From Desulfosporosinus nitroreducens (lineage in GTDB: Bacteria; Bacillota; Desulfitobacteriia; Desulfitobacteriales; Desulfitobacteriaceae), in contig NZ_JAMHFY010000003.1 of assembly GCF_023897015.1 (NCBI RefSeq), positions 248,001 to 312,000 on the forward strand: a stretch of DNA of 64,000 nt, written 5' to 3'. Position 1 is the stretch's first letter. Every line of letters starts with the position of its first letter. Below are positions 7,498 to 16,696 of the stretch, piece after piece. The notes beneath the pieces are model-generated. The model did not search any database. It was not told the DNA's origin and was given only the letters and a program-made list of their open reading frames with translations. Position numbers and translations under genes: made by a program.

Positions 7498-8400
7498 GTG
7501 ATGACTAAAATCGAAAGAATAATGGCGGCTGTACGATTTGAGAAGGTGGATCGCCTACCTAAAGGAGAGTTTCATCTTGAAGATGGTTTTATTGCAGACT
7601 TATTAAGTTTGAAAGAGAGCGTAATGTTTAAAGACAGAGTAGAGGCTTGTGAACTGTGTGGACTCGATGCGTTAGCAGTTTCCCCTGCATTGTCACAACA
7701 AGACAATGGAAAGGTTTGGGAGGAACTCAAACAATGGAGAAAAGAGACAGATTTTTTTGTTTTTGCTATAATCGACGGCCCTTTTCAAGGAACTGCTAAG
7801 CTATTCACTTCGTTTACCGATTATTTGCTGGCAATCGCTAAATGTGACCCTGTAATACCTAAACTTGTCGCTAAGTCTGTAGCTGCTAATATCGAACTTG
7901 GGCTAAATGCTTTGGCTTCGGGGGCAAACGGAATAATCGTTGCGGACGATATAGCATATCAGAGTGGAACGTTTATATCCCCTGCGGCTCTGCGTAAGGA
8001 CTTTTTCCCTGGACTTGCGGAGCAAACAGAATTTTTCAGGGGCCAAAAGGCTCCAGTTTTCTTCCATGCTGATGGAGATTTATTGCGGGTATTAGATGAT
8101 ATAATTAATTTAGGTTTTAATGGCTTGCATTCCCTCGATTTTTCTTCCCTTGCTGATATAGCAAAGGTCAGAATGGCGACGGAAAATCGGCTCTGTCTAA
8201 TGGGTGGATACGATCTGGGATGGTTTGCAGAGGAAAACAGGACTGAAAAAGTCTTAGAATTATTAACCGCAACTTCTATTGAGGGTATGGAGGGCGGATA
8301 TATTTTTGGCAGCAGCGCGGGGATTCTGGGAAGTACTTTATCGGCTAAACAGGTATTAGACGTATATAAGTATGCGAGTAACCTCCCTGTAGGTATATAA
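7498..8400 (+). CDS. UroD-family protein (MtaA/CmuA-type methyltransferase-like)
   Basis: A 300-residue protein of the uroporphyrinogen decarboxylase superfamily. In anaerobes of this kind such proteins are mostly corrinoid/CoM-type methyltransferases (MtaA, CmuA) rather than heme enzymes. Visible features: the start MTKIERIMAAVRFEKVDRLP, the ANGIIVADDIAYQSG segment, and KAPVFFHADGDL (a histidine where the family places a zinc or substrate ligand). The product lacks the N-terminal arginines typical of true HemE. The start is GTG 7498 or ATG 7501. No corrinoid protein gene is adjacent. A corrinoid-activator-like ATPase is encoded 5 kb downstream, which fits methyl transfer but does not prove it. 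Confidence 0.75.
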   Translation: MMTKIERIMAAVRFEKVDRLPKGEFHLEDGFIADLLSLKESVMFKDRVEACELCGLDALAVSPALSQQDNGKVWEELKQWRKETDFFVFAIIDGPFQGTAKLFTSFTDYLLAIAKCDPVIPKLVAKSVAANIELGLNALASGANGIIVADDIAYQSGTFISPAALRKDFFPGLAEQTEFFRGQKAPVFFHADGDLLRVLDDIINLGFNGLHSLDFSSLADIAKVRMATENRLCLMGGYDLGWFAEENRTEKVLELLTATSIEGMEGGYIFGSSAGILGSTLSAKQVLDVYKYASNLPVGI

Positions 8401-8469
8401 TATGAAATACATAAGGGGAAAAAACTCTAGACAATTAAACAATAGTTAGTTAGAATGAATAATGTAGAA

Positions 8470-8493
8470 AACCTGTGATCTGTTTCACAGGTT
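8470..8493. terminator. Perfect 9-bp hairpin
   Basis: AACCTGTGA and TCACAGGTT pair around TCTGTT. There is no T-run after it, so it is either a weak terminator for the UroD-like gene or an operator-like palindrome. Confidence 0.4.
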
Positions 8494-8560
8494 GTAGCAA
8501 GGTAGAATTGGCAAGTGGTTTAGGGTTGAGCATATTAATAGAATGGAAGGATGGCAGAAT

Positions 8561-8641
8561 ATGAAGCATTTTGCAATTGTTTGTGTAATAGCTATCCTTT
8601 CTTGTGGTAGCTATTTTTTATTTTGTGAAAAGAGTTATTAA
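8561..8641 (+). CDS. Possible 26-residue hydrophobic peptide
   Basis: A small frame beginning MKHFAIVCVIAILSCGSYFL with GGAAGG ten bases upstream. It has a basic N-terminus, a hydrophobic core and three cysteines, like a truncated signal or membrane peptide. It ends 26 bases before the phenylacetate-CoA ligase start, so it might act as a leader peptide. There is no homology support. Confidence 0.3.
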   Translation: MKHFAIVCVIAILSCGSYFLFCEKSY

Positions 8642-8667
8642 ATTTCCAAAGAAGCGAGGTTGGTTTT

Positions 8668-9978
8668 ATGGTGATCTGGAATACTGAACAAGAATGTATG
8701 AGTCGCAGCCGACTGGAAGACCTGCAACTGGAACGGCTGAAGTGGACAGTCAACAGGGTTTACAATAAGGTGCCTCATTATCGTGCGAAATTCGAAAAGT
8801 TAAGTATAACTCCTGAGAAGATCAAATCCTTAGTCGATCTAAAATGCTTACCATTTACGACAAAGGACGATTTAAGGGGTAACTATCCTTTTGGTCTTTT
8901 CGCTGTTCCCCAGAGAGAAGTGGTACGGGTTCATGCCTCATCCGGAACGACTGGCCGTCCTGTGGTTGTCGGCTATACGGCTAATGATCTCAATACCTGG
9001 ACGGATCTGACAGCGAGGATGGTCAGTCTGGCAGGGGTCACTTCGGAAGATGTTGCTCAAATAGCGTTTAACTATGGCCTCTTCACAGGAGGGTTTGGCC
9101 TCCATTACGGATTGGAGAGGGCCGGGGCCTTGGTAGTACCCGTTTCGGGAGGGAATACGGAAAGACAGCTCATGCTAATGCAAGATTTCGGTACTACTGT
9201 ACTAATATCGACCCCGAGCTATTCCCTCTATATTGCAGAGGTTGCCGAGAAGATGGGTATTGATATTTCTTCATTGAAGCTAAAGATCGGGCTGTTCGGC
9301 GGTGAACCTTGGACGGAGGAAATGCGCAGCGAAATCGAATCCAGACTTCACATTCTTGCTACCGATAACTATGGCTTAAGTGAGGTCATGGGGCCAGGCG
9401 TTGCTGGGGAATGCGCTTGCAAATGCGGTCATCATATTGCTGAGGACCATTTTATCGTTGAGACGATTGACCCAGAGACGGGTGAAGTTCTTGAGCCGGG
9501 CCAGGAAGGCGAGTTAGTCTTTACTTCCTTGACTAAGGAAGCTTTCCCAGTGATCCGCTTTCGAACCAAGGACATTTCCCGCGTTACCCAGGATCCCTGC
9601 CAGTGTGGGCGAACCACGGCTCGAATGCGTAAGATTATCGGTCGAACAGATGATATGCTAATTATTCGCGGGGTCAATGTCTTCCCTTCTCAAATTGAAA
9701 GCGTTCTTATGACGATCGAAGGTATCGGTCCCCATTATGTCATCAATGTCCACAGACGTAACTTTCTCGATGAGCTGGAAGTGGTGGTCGAGCTTACTCG
9801 TGAAGATTTACTCGAGCCTTATTCAAAGTTGGAGGACTTCTCCGGCTACATCCGCCAGAAGCTCCACAGTGTTCTTTCAATTAACGTTCGCTTGAAAATT
9901 GTCCAACCGGGTACCTTGGAACGGAGTGCAGGTAAAGCCAAGCGAGTCTTCGATTACCGCAACCAGACTGCTAAATAA
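8668..9978 (+). CDS. Phenylacetate-CoA ligase (PaaK-type)
   Basis: A 436-residue adenylate-forming enzyme of the short PaaK type, which lacks the large N-terminal part of other acyl-CoA synthetases. The ATP-binding P-loop is HASSGTTGRPVVVGYT (about residue 90). Further family motifs are FNYGLFTGGFGLHYG, ATDNYGLSEVMGPGVA and the C-terminal IIGRTDDMLIIRGVNVFPSQIE hinge. It probably activates an aryl acid such as phenylacetate to its CoA ester; in anaerobes it often works beside 2-oxoacid:ferredoxin oxidoreductases, none of which is here. The ribosome site GCGAGG is modest. A terminator follows, so it is a single-gene unit, perhaps with the small peptide upstream. Confidence 0.92.
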   Translation: MVIWNTEQECMSRSRLEDLQLERLKWTVNRVYNKVPHYRAKFEKLSITPEKIKSLVDLKCLPFTTKDDLRGNYPFGLFAVPQREVVRVHASSGTTGRPVVVGYTANDLNTWTDLTARMVSLAGVTSEDVAQIAFNYGLFTGGFGLHYGLERAGALVVPVSGGNTERQLMLMQDFGTTVLISTPSYSLYIAEVAEKMGIDISSLKLKIGLFGGEPWTEEMRSEIESRLHILATDNYGLSEVMGPGVAGECACKCGHHIAEDHFIVETIDPETGEVLEPGQEGELVFTSLTKEAFPVIRFRTKDISRVTQDPCQCGRTTARMRKIIGRTDDMLIIRGVNVFPSQIESVLMTIEGIGPHYVINVHRRNFLDELEVVVELTREDLLEPYSKLEDFSGYIRQKLHSVLSINVRLKIVQPGTLERSAGKAKRVFDYRNQTAK

Positions 9979-10024
9979 TATATGGTTATATTTGTCCTGC
10001 CTTAGAGCTGAGTGAATAGAGTTT

Positions 10025-10065
10025 GAAGAGTCCATGCCTTTAAAAATAAGGAGTGGACTCTTCTT
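10025..10065 (+). terminator. Rho-independent terminator
   Basis: GAAGAGTCCA pairs with TGGACTCTTC over ten bases, with an inner CCTT/AAGG, followed by TTT. It lies 46 bases after the ligase gene. Confidence 0.7.
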
Positions 10066-10271
10066 TAGATAAGATAATTAGTATATTCTCACAATTATAC
10101 ATGATGAAAGTGTTATAATAACTAACGGAGCACCTTCTGAGGACTTATTTGAAAGTAGAATAACTTTAAATATATGTGTTTAGTAACTGATTGGTATGGT
10201 ATTATCTCTTAAGGACTTTGCAGATGTAAAAGGATGCGGGTTATACAGTGAGGAGGCAATTTGGGGCAAAA

Positions 10272-11132
10272 ATGACTATAAGAGCTTATGTAAGTTTAAG
10301 TCAAAAGGCTATCGCGGAGGTACTTGATTTAGAAGGGATTTGTATTGACCATGATAGCCTTAGAGGAAGCGTATTTTTAGATTCGTCATTGAACATCAAT
10401 CAACAGATTAAAAGTTTTTTCCTGCTCTATAAAAATGGCAAGTTAATAAGTATGTTATCTATGTTTATCCCGACAAAAAATGAGGCAGAGATTACTGCCT
10501 ACACTCTGCCAAAGTTTAGAGGAAAAGGATACTTCAAGTCATTATTAGGAAAAGCAGTTGAAGAATTAAGGGCATTTGATATTCCCGAACTTCTATTTGT
10601 ATGCGAAAGCCCATCAATTCCGGGTAAACGGGTAATTGATGCTCTCAATGCTGATTATGATCATACTGAGTATTTTATGAGATTTGATAGGGCGAGTTAT
10701 ACTCGTCTTAATAGGTATCGCTTAATTCTGTCAAAGGCAGAGCAAAAGGATCTTGAAAAAGCAATTGCGGCTAATATGAAGGTGTTCGGCGACAGCCGTG
10801 AAGAATCTAAGAACCTAATTAAAAACTGCTTTTCATCGGATACAAGAGAACAATACTTTGCGGTTTTAGATGATGAGATTATTGGTGTGGTTTCAGTGAA
10901 TTTAGAGGAAGAAGACGTGTCGATATTTGGGTTCGGTATTGTACCTGAATATCACAGCAAGGGTTACGGGAAAGAGCTGCTTCACCTTATTGTAGATGAT
11001 TTATTGCATAGAGGAAGATCGGGTATCACAATTGACGTCAATAACGAAAATGCCGATGCCTTAGAGCTTTATCAAAAGACTGGTTTTCATATAGAAGCAG
11101 CTTATGAGTATTATCGCAAAAAAAGTGGGTAA
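10272..11132 (+). CDS. Tandem-GNAT acetyltransferase
   Basis: About 286 residues with two GNAT modules. The first (about 5-140) shows TLPKFRGKGYFKSLLGKAVEEL as its acetyl-CoA loop. The second (about 150-286) shows GFGIVPEYHSKGYGKELLHLIV and the end motif ALELYQKTGFHIEAAYEYYRKK. Such two-domain proteins usually have one catalytic and one degenerate half; the second looks more canonical. The substrate is unknown. The frame is open from GTG 10248, but that codon precedes the AGGAGG site, so ATG 10272 (MTIRAYVS) is chosen although the spacing of 15 bases is long. Confidence 0.85.
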   Translation: MTIRAYVSLSQKAIAEVLDLEGICIDHDSLRGSVFLDSSLNINQQIKSFFLLYKNGKLISMLSMFIPTKNEAEITAYTLPKFRGKGYFKSLLGKAVEELRAFDIPELLFVCESPSIPGKRVIDALNADYDHTEYFMRFDRASYTRLNRYRLILSKAEQKDLEKAIAANMKVFGDSREESKNLIKNCFSSDTREQYFAVLDDEIIGVVSVNLEEEDVSIFGFGIVPEYHSKGYGKELLHLIVDDLLHRGRSGITIDVNNENADALELYQKTGFHIEAAYEYYRKKSG

Positions 11133-11239
11133 AATTTCGAGAGATTAAGTATTTAGCTATTTGTCGACGAATTGGGTCTAGTGATTATGCGACAATTTTT
11201 ATGATAAACTTTTAAAGTTTATAAATTAATTAATAATCA

Positions 11240-11430
11240 CAGCATCCTACTCTGCGTAACGGCGAGGAGAGTGGGACTTCTCCGGGGTCGAAGAGCCAGG
11301 CATGCTATACAATGATTACACAGCAACTCGGGAGATCCTGCTCGTTCTTTCAGGAGAGAGTATGACAAACAACCGATACAAAGGGGATGTCAAACGATGA
11401 GTAGGAAGTCGGATAACCGCGTAAGAGCTG
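11240..11430 (+). mobile_element. Probable group II intron 5'-region remnant
   Basis: The stretch contains ACAGCAACTCGGGAGATCCTG and a later GAGTAGGAAGTCGGATAACC, which resemble the conserved RNA segments that precede the maturase gene in bacterial group II introns. No maturase frame follows, so only a broken relic remains. Recognition is from memory of the motif, without alignment. Confidence 0.4.
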
Positions 11431-11532
11431 CTGAAGGAACTGACTAAGCTGGCTCCGGCGGACCCGGAAGCTCACGAAAAGTATAAGAGTGAGGTAAGCG
11501 GGCTGATCGGGAAAATAGCGGGGAGACTGTAA
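11425..11532 (+). pseudogene. C-terminal scrap of an unrecognised gene
   Basis: A 35-codon frame without a start (ELLKELTKLAPADPEAHEKY, then KSEVSGLIGKIAGRL and stop) has clear coding-like composition, rich in Lys, Glu and Leu with codon-position bias. It begins right at the intron-like remnant and looks like the tail of a small helical protein. I do not recognise the family. Bases 11533-11912 contain a possible insertion-sequence end (GGGACTGTTGCAAAAT at 11573) and no convincing gene. Confidence 0.35.
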
Positions 11533-11912
11533 GGCAGCGGGCTCAGGGGGCAGGCGGGTTTGCGATAGTGAAGGGACTGTTGCAAAATGAACGAAGAAAG
11601 TTCACAGAGTAGCAGCCCCTTGTTTTCAAAAGGACATCAGTCCCTTCTCGGCCGCGATCATTCATGGGACTTCCGCTTTTTAAGAAGTTCGGAGGTATGC
11701 ATTATTAGTTCTTCCGACCTGGGAATCTTACAGAACATTATCGCAGGGCGTTCCTTGCCATCCATTGAAGAATTTTTGTATATCTGTGAGTAAAGAGTTT
11801 GATGTTTGCTGGTTTCTGCCTTTTAGTGTGTTTTTGCGGTTGACATCCAGCTGGAAAATATTCGGGGTACTTGCTTTGGTCAAAGTAATCATATTTAGTA
11901 GTCCGGTTATAC

Positions 11913-12149
11913 TTGACCAGATTTTCCGATACGGTTTCCGTTAGTTTGAATTTTGATTATGATTTAGAATGTTTTCCTGAGATTAATATAGCTTATCAAG
12001 GAACTCTAAAAAGTGTTATGAAAGCCGTGGAAGAGAAGTATGTAAATCAAGTTCTGGAAGAATGCAATGGACGAGTAGACGAAGCAGCTCGGAGATTAGG
12101 AGTCCACTGCTCCTTGCTGTATCGAAAGCGCGAAGTAAAATCCACATGA
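11913..12149 (+). pseudogene. C-terminal remnant of a sigma-54-type regulator (Fis/HTH_8 domain)
   Basis: The frame encodes TLKSVMKAVEEKYVNQVLEE, then CNGRVDEAARRLGVHCSLLYRKRE. This is the typical linker and Fis-type helix-turn-helix that ends sigma-54-dependent activators such as PrpR-like proteins. The AAA+ and sensor domains are missing. The 30 N-terminal residues do not look native and there is no ribosome site. It sits beside mobile-element traces, so insertion and deletion probably destroyed the original gene. Confidence 0.6.
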
Positions 12150-12217
12150 CGAAACGTTACAGATACAGTTTTTAACAATTTAGCCGCTTTTTCTTTACGA
12201 TCTATTATAGAATGACT

Positions 12218-12251
12218 TATAATAAACAAGACACTCATGTTGGAGTGTCTT
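12218..12251 (+). promoter_or_regulatory. -10 box and 9-bp leader hairpin before the NRDE gene
   Basis: TATAAT at 12218-12223 is a good -10 but its -35 is poor (TTACGA, 17 bases upstream). The hairpin AAGACACTC/GAGTGTCTT at 12228-12251 would then lie at the start of the transcript. It could instead be a terminator for the remnant upstream. Confidence 0.35.
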
Positions 12252-12290
12252 TGGCTTTGGCGAATTATTTCTTATGAGAGGGACAGAATT

Positions 12291-13058
12291 ATGTGCTTGA
12301 TCTTATTTGCATATAACTGCCATCCGAATTATCGTCTGATTCTCGCAGCTAATAGGGATGAGTATTTCCAGAGGCCAACAGAAAAGGCTCATTTCTGGGA
12401 GTCTTACCCTTGGGTTTTAGCTGGCAGAGATTTGGAAATGCTGGGAACTTGGATGGGAATAACCAGTTCAGGGCGTTTTGCAGCACTGACAAACTATCGA
12501 GATCCTTCTCAACAGCTTACGAATGTTGAATCCAGGGGGAAGCTGGTCAGTGACTTTTTATGTATGAATGAATGCCCAACCAATTACTTACAAGATGTCG
12601 TAAAATATCGCGAACTTTATAATTCGTTTAATCTCATAGCAGGAGATTCATCATGTCTTGTATATTATTCTAAACAAACATCGGAGCTTAAGGAACTTAA
12701 ACCTGGGATCTATGGTCTTAGTAATCATCTCATAGATACACCTTGGCCAAAAGTCCTAAAAGGGAAACAAGCACTGGCCAATTACATAGAAAATAAAACC
12801 TTGATCAAAGCTCAAGCTCTTTTTGAGATTTTGGCCGATGAAGAAAAGGCAATGGATCACGAATTGCCGAATACCGGGATTAATTATGCTTTTGAGAAAC
12901 AGCTATCCTCAATCTTTATTAAAGGTATGGATTATGGAACAAGGTCTTCTACAGTGCTATTGATTGATCGCAGCAATCATGTGACGTTTACAGAGAAAAG
13001 TTTTTCCCCTGGCCAAAAAAACTCTATTGAAGTTAGTCATGAATTCAAAATAATATAA
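12291..13058 (+). CDS. NRDE-family protein (TANGO2-like)
   Basis: A 255-residue protein of the NRDE family (named after its Asn-Arg-Asp-Glu motif), related to eukaryotic TANGO2. It starts MCLILFAYNCHP, so Cys2 could become an N-terminal nucleophile as in Ntn hydrolases. It then shows LILAANRDEYFQRPTE, WVLAGRDLEMLGTWMGI and GRFAALTNYR, and near the end YGTRSSTVLLID. The biochemical role is not established; a cytosolic amidohydrolase-like activity or a role in heme handling has been considered for the family. The frame is open from 12237, but ATG 12291 gives the conserved MC start and follows GAGAGGGA. Confidence 0.9.
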   Translation: MCLILFAYNCHPNYRLILAANRDEYFQRPTEKAHFWESYPWVLAGRDLEMLGTWMGITSSGRFAALTNYRDPSQQLTNVESRGKLVSDFLCMNECPTNYLQDVVKYRELYNSFNLIAGDSSCLVYYSKQTSELKELKPGIYGLSNHLIDTPWPKVLKGKQALANYIENKTLIKAQALFEILADEEKAMDHELPNTGINYAFEKQLSSIFIKGMDYGTRSSTVLLIDRSNHVTFTEKSFSPGQKNSIEVSHEFKII

Positions 13059-13142
13059 AACGGCAACAAATTTGGATACCTTAAATCTCTTACAGAATGA
13101 TAGTATAGAAAATAATTTAAAAAATTAAAATGAGGTACGATT

Positions 13143-14744
13143 ATGTTAAACAATAAGTCGAACAATAATCAGAAGCCTGTGATTCTTTCGGATCAGGTTC
13201 AATCCCCTCTAAATAAGCTCGAGCCCCTTACCAGGAAGGTATTCTTGTCTCTTAACCCGCCTGGCCCACAAGATAACCGGGCAGATGTCGACCAAATACG
13301 TCAAGTGTTAGAGCGCATTTGCGGCGGCTTTGTATATGTACCATTGGCAATGATGCCTAAGATACCCAGCATATGCAGGGGTGCCAATTGGCAACTTACA
13401 GCCACCGTAGCAGACACTGGACAAGCCTGGAAATTAATTGACATAGAACCCGGCGATACTGCCCAAGAACACTACGGGTTGGCCATAGACATTGGAACAA
13501 CAACCGTGGTTGTATACCTGATCAATCTCTGCGATGGCACGGTACTTAAACATGCTGCTGACTATAATGATCAGATTGCCATGGGTGAGGATTTACTGAC
13601 CCGGATTCGTCATGCATCAGAACCGGGCGGTTTAGCAAGCCTGAAATCGGCGGTTTTGAATACCCTCAATCGTCTGATAAAGCGTCTTTATCCGCTGCCA
13701 ACTGAGACAAGTAAGATTACCGCGGCAGCAATAGGGGCAAATACGACTATGATTCATCTTTTGTTAGGTCTAGACCCTGCTTCAATCTGCCGCGCTCCAT
13801 ATACTCCGGTTGTTAATAATCCGGGATTGATTCCGGCGGGAGAAATTGGCCTTGATATTGCCCCCTTGGCCCCAGTCTATTGCTTGCCCAGTATAGGCAG
13901 TTTTCTTGGTGGAGACGTCATAGGAGGAATATTAGTTAGTGGCATGCACCAACAGTCTGACATTTCCCTTTTTGTCGACATAGGGACAAATGGGGAAATC
14001 GTGTTAGGTAATGAAGAGTGGCTTGTCGCCTGTGCTGGTGCAGCCGGACCGGCTCTGGAAGGCGGGGTTACAACCTATGGTATGCGGGCAGAACCAGGGG
14101 CAGTTGATCATGTTTCCATTGATCCAAAGACAGGCTGGGTGAATTATTCAACAGTAGGTAATCTCCCTGCTCGCGGTATTTGCGGTTCAGGTCTGGTGGA
14201 CACACTCGCCGGACTTTTCCTTAGCGGCATCATTAATAGAACTGCCCGTTTTCAGAATGGACAGAAGGAGTTTGTTATAGTCCCTGCCCATGAAGCAACC
14301 TCTGGGGAAGACATTGTTGTTTCTCAGGTCGATATTAATAATTTTATGGCGACTAAAGGGGCAGTCAACGCAGCTACGGATCTATTGATAGAAAATGTTG
14401 GATGTGATTGGCGAGAAATTTGTCATTTCTATGCTGCTGGAGCCTTCGGTCAGTATCTTCCAATTGAGTCTGCCGTTACGATAGGTCTCTACCCTGATCT
14501 TCCAAGGACAGCGATCGTGCGCCTAGGTAACAGTTCAGGTGAAGCGGCCCGCCAAGTGCTCTTGTCCCGTGGCAAGCGTCTGGAAGCAGAAGGGATCGCG
14601 GGAAAAGTAACATATTTTGAGCTAAATGCTAATTCTGCTTTTATGGACAAGTTCGTAAGCAGCAAATTTCTGCCTCATACTGATCTGGATCGCTATCCTA
14701 GTGTCGCAGGAAGGCTGTTAGAGGTTTTCACTAACAAGAGCTGA
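13143..14744 (+). CDS. Corrinoid-activator-like ASKHA ATPase (RACo/RamA-like, DUF4445)
   Basis: A 533-residue protein whose main part is the ASKHA-type domain of reductive activators of corrinoid proteins. It has [17 protein letters not shown] at about residue 115, [41 protein letters not shown] and a C-terminal [12 protein letters not shown]. These proteins use ATP to restore Co(I) in methyl-transferring corrinoid proteins. The usual N-terminal 2Fe-2S ferredoxin domain is absent: the first 110 residues contain only the linker and no Cys-rich motif, so an outside electron donor would be needed. The methyltransferase it serves may be the UroD-like protein at 7.5 kb (inference). Its 3' end overlaps the convergent chemoreceptor gene by 27 bases. 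Confidence 0.85.
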   Translation: MLNNKSNNNQKPVILSDQVQSPLNKLEPLTRKVFLSLNPPGPQDNRADVDQIRQVLERICGGFVYVPLAMMPKIPSICRGANWQLTATVADTGQAWKLIDIEPGDTAQEHYGLAIDIGTTTVVVYLINLCDGTVLKHAADYNDQIAMGEDLLTRIRHASEPGGLASLKSAVLNTLNRLIKRLYPLPTETSKITAAAIGANTTMIHLLLGLDPASICRAPYTPVVNNPGLIPAGEIGLDIAPLAPVYCLPSIGSFLGGDVIGGILVSGMHQQSDISLFVDIGTNGEIVLGNEEWLVACAGAAGPALEGGVTTYGMRAEPGAVDHVSIDPKTGWVNYSTVGNLPARGICGSGLVDTLAGLFLSGIINRTARFQNGQKEFVIVPAHEATSGEDIVVSQVDINNFMATKGAVNAATDLLIENVGCDWREICHFYAAGAFGQYLPIESAVTIGLYPDLPRTAIVRLGNSSGEAARQVLLSRGKRLEAEGIAGKVTYFELNANSAFMDKFVSSKFLPHTDLDRYPSVAGRLLEVFTNKS

Positions 14745-15719
14745 CCAGTTTTTTCCTTTATAGGCGTTATAACCACGTGTATGTGCATACCCATAAATTT
14801 TAGTACCCATAGTATTTTTTTCGAAAAGATAACCGTAAGTTTCCCCATTAATAGCTAATTGGGCAGCCTTAAGGTGCTTCAAATTATCTGTAAGTATACC
14901 TTTGCGATTTCGGCAGGCAATGACGTATCCAGCGCTGTTTATAATGAATATATCTCCATTCTTGCCTATTCGGGCAGAATCGATAATGTCGTAGATGTAG
15001 TTCCAGTTGAATCGAGTAGAAAAATATCCGATTATTTGACCTCCATCATTACGAATTGGGCATGTATACGCCACGGTATGAGATTTAGCAACCGTGGAAT
15101 AGTAAAGGTCACTTACCGATATGGTATTTTCAACCTTAGCAGCATTAAACCAGTCTTTATCCGCCATGCTCTGGCCGATGAGTTCGTGATGAACGCCAGC
15201 GGCAACGATTATTCCTTCAGGGTCTATTACGTATAGGTCATTATAGACCTCATAAATATCAACTAGTTTTTTTAATAAGCTATTAGCAATCGATGAACGG
15301 TCACTAATGGCTGTGCAGAAGCAGTTTTTAACTTTATCGAAACCAGCCCAGGCTTGGGCATCGCAATTACGTTCAAAAAGGTTCCGATCAATCTTATCAA
15401 TCGTGTCATAGGCCACATCAGCCATTCGTACAGCCATTACCTCGTTTGCTTTAGTTTGAATATTTTCAATGATCGCAGTACTCTCTTTAGTTGAAGCTAA
15501 ACTTCGTGTGGCCAGTTTTTTAATTTCATCCGCTACTACGCTAAAGCCACGACCAGCTTCACCTGCTCTGGCTGCTTCAATGGCAGAATTAAGAGATAAG
15601 AGGTTTGTGTGCTGGGCTATTTGCCGTATGGATTCAATGACTTGACCCATTTCCTGGTTCGCGCCCTTGAGTTCGCTTAGTAGGATTGAAGTATCGATAA
15701 CGAGATTTTCGTTTGCCAT
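14718..15719 (-). CDS. Soluble methyl-accepting chemotaxis protein with C-terminal Cache domain
   Basis: A 333-residue protein with reversed architecture. The MCP signalling hairpin tip comes first (about residues 25-85; [20 protein letters not shown], then [12 protein letters not shown]), followed by a Cache-type sensor (about 110-330; [48 protein letters not shown]). There is no membrane segment, so sensing is cytoplasmic. The signalling part is short, apparently without full methylation helices, and the C-terminus stops at [10 protein letters not shown], where Cache domains usually end. ATG start; a promoter was not identified. It overlaps the 3' end of the convergent gene. Confidence 0.85.
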   Translation of the reverse strand: MANENLVIDTSILLSELKGANQEMGQVIESIRQIAQHTNLLSLNSAIEAARAGEAGRGFSVVADEIKKLATRSLASTKESTAIIENIQTKANEVMAVRMADVAYDTIDKIDRNLFERNCDAQAWAGFDKVKNCFCTAISDRSSIANSLLKKLVDIYEVYNDLYVIDPEGIIVAAGVHHELIGQSMADKDWFNAAKVENTISVSDLYYSTVAKSHTVAYTCPIRNDGGQIIGYFSTRFNWNYIYDIIDSARIGKNGDIFIINSAGYVIACRNRKGILTDNLKHLKAAQLAINGETYGYLFEKNTMGTKIYGYAHTRGYNAYKGKNWSALVSENL

Positions 15720-15740
15720 GTAGATCAGATCACCCCTAAA

Positions 15741-15773
15741 TAAAAATAGCCGACCTGAAAAAAACAGGTCGGC
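15741..15773 (-). terminator. Rho-independent terminator, reading leftward
   Basis: GCCGACCTG and CAGGTCGGC pair over nine bases. On the minus strand the stem is followed by TATTTTTATTT. It ends the 15865-16290 gene ahead of the chemoreceptor. Confidence 0.8.
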
Positions 15774-15864
15774 ACCTTTGCCAATCTTTTCTCATTATAC
15801 GACAGTCCTAGGAATTTGCAACGATTTCTTTTCAGGAAATAGTATTGATAAAAGCTGTTATATG

Positions 15865-16290
15865 TTAACTCTCACTTTCGGAATTGGGTACTTCAAACAA
15901 TAATTTACTAAAGGTAAGTACATCGTTGAATTCGATAAAGTTATAGTCGCTAATCTGAGCTTTTTCCATAAGGAGTGATATGGGAGTTGTTGTGAGGATA
16001 ACATCTTTAGGTTGAAGTAATTGGTCAATTAGGCCAAAATGTTGAGGGTTAAAGCGGATAGCAATGTGAATTTCGTTTTCCCAAGTTACTTGCAGGACAT
16101 AGGCATCCTTATGTTCTGTTGCAAACCAATGATAGGTATATTTAGAAAGGCCGGACTGGTTAATGGACCGGACTTGTTCGCTAAATTCCTTGACATAGAG
16201 AATAAGTACATCCCGACCATTTTCAAGTTTGCCAAAAGCAGATTGTTCAGGTGAATAAGCCTGAGTAAACATAGAATTCCCCCAATTCAT
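15865..16290 (-). CDS. Conserved-looking hypothetical protein
   Basis: A 141-residue soluble protein I do not recognise. It has mixed alpha/beta character with aromatic-rich strands (YTYHWFATEHKDAYVLQVTW) and an acidic C-terminus. Two starts are possible: ATG 16290 (MNWGNS) behind AGAGGA, or ATG 16272 (MFTQAYSPEQ) behind GGGGGAA. The clear terminator and open frame support a real gene. It is divergent from the next small gene, and the 90-base gap must hold both promoters. Confidence 0.6.
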   Translation of the reverse strand: MNWGNSMFTQAYSPEQSAFGKLENGRDVLILYVKEFSEQVRSINQSGLSKYTYHWFATEHKDAYVLQVTWENEIHIAIRFNPQHFGLIDQLLQPKDVILTTTPISLLMEKAQISDYNFIEFNDVLTFSKLLFEVPNSESES

Positions 16291-16381
16291 TGACGTTATC
16301 TGTCCTCTTATGTATATTGCAATTATAGACTATTTGTTTGTTAGAGTGAAGCAATAATCAATTCGGAAAGGAGGGAAATCA

Positions 16382-16648
16382 ATGGGCAACCCATGTGGAA
16401 TGACAAAGGCCAAGATTTATGAGGAAACTGAGGTATATGGGATACCTGTTTATTATGGTGCTGGGGTTAATCCCGTCAATTCTCCTGCTCAGCTTTTTGT
16501 AGCTTGGGGCAGAGGGGCTATATCTGCTGGTTTGATCCATACCTTTAACAGTGAATCAAAAGATCAAGGGGTATGGTGGTTTATTGATGAGGATGAGGCA
16601 GAGGCTCAATATGTCAAAATACAAGAAATCCTAAGCGACAACAAATAG
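16382..16648 (+). CDS. Small conserved hypothetical protein
   Basis: An 88-residue protein with no family I can name. It contains two Cys-free beta-like stretches (VYGIPVYYGAGVNPV, QLFVAWGRGAISAGLIHTF) and an acidic helix at the end (FIDEDEAEAQYVKIQEIL). The start ATG has a strong AAAGGAGGG site and a perfect terminator follows, so expression is likely. The fold resembles a small sensor or adaptor, but that is only an impression. Confidence 0.65.
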   Translation: MGNPCGMTKAKIYEETEVYGIPVYYGAGVNPVNSPAQLFVAWGRGAISAGLIHTFNSESKDQGVWWFIDEDEAEAQYVKIQEILSDNK

Positions 16649-16652
16649 ATAA

Positions 16653-16690
16653 GCATCTGCACTAGAAGTGCAGATGCCAATAATTTTTTG
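16653..16690 (+). terminator. Rho-independent terminator
   Basis: GCATCTGCAC and GTGCAGATGC form a perfect 10-bp stem around TAGAA, followed at a short distance by TTTTTT. Confidence 0.85.
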
Positions 16691-16696
16691 ATTAAT

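Noticed and set aside
11587-11793. 68-residue ORF, part of which (SSDLGILQNIIAGRSLPSIE) faintly resembles a Cro/C1-type helix-turn-helix
   Set aside because: No ribosome site, poor match, and position within mobile-element scar sequence.
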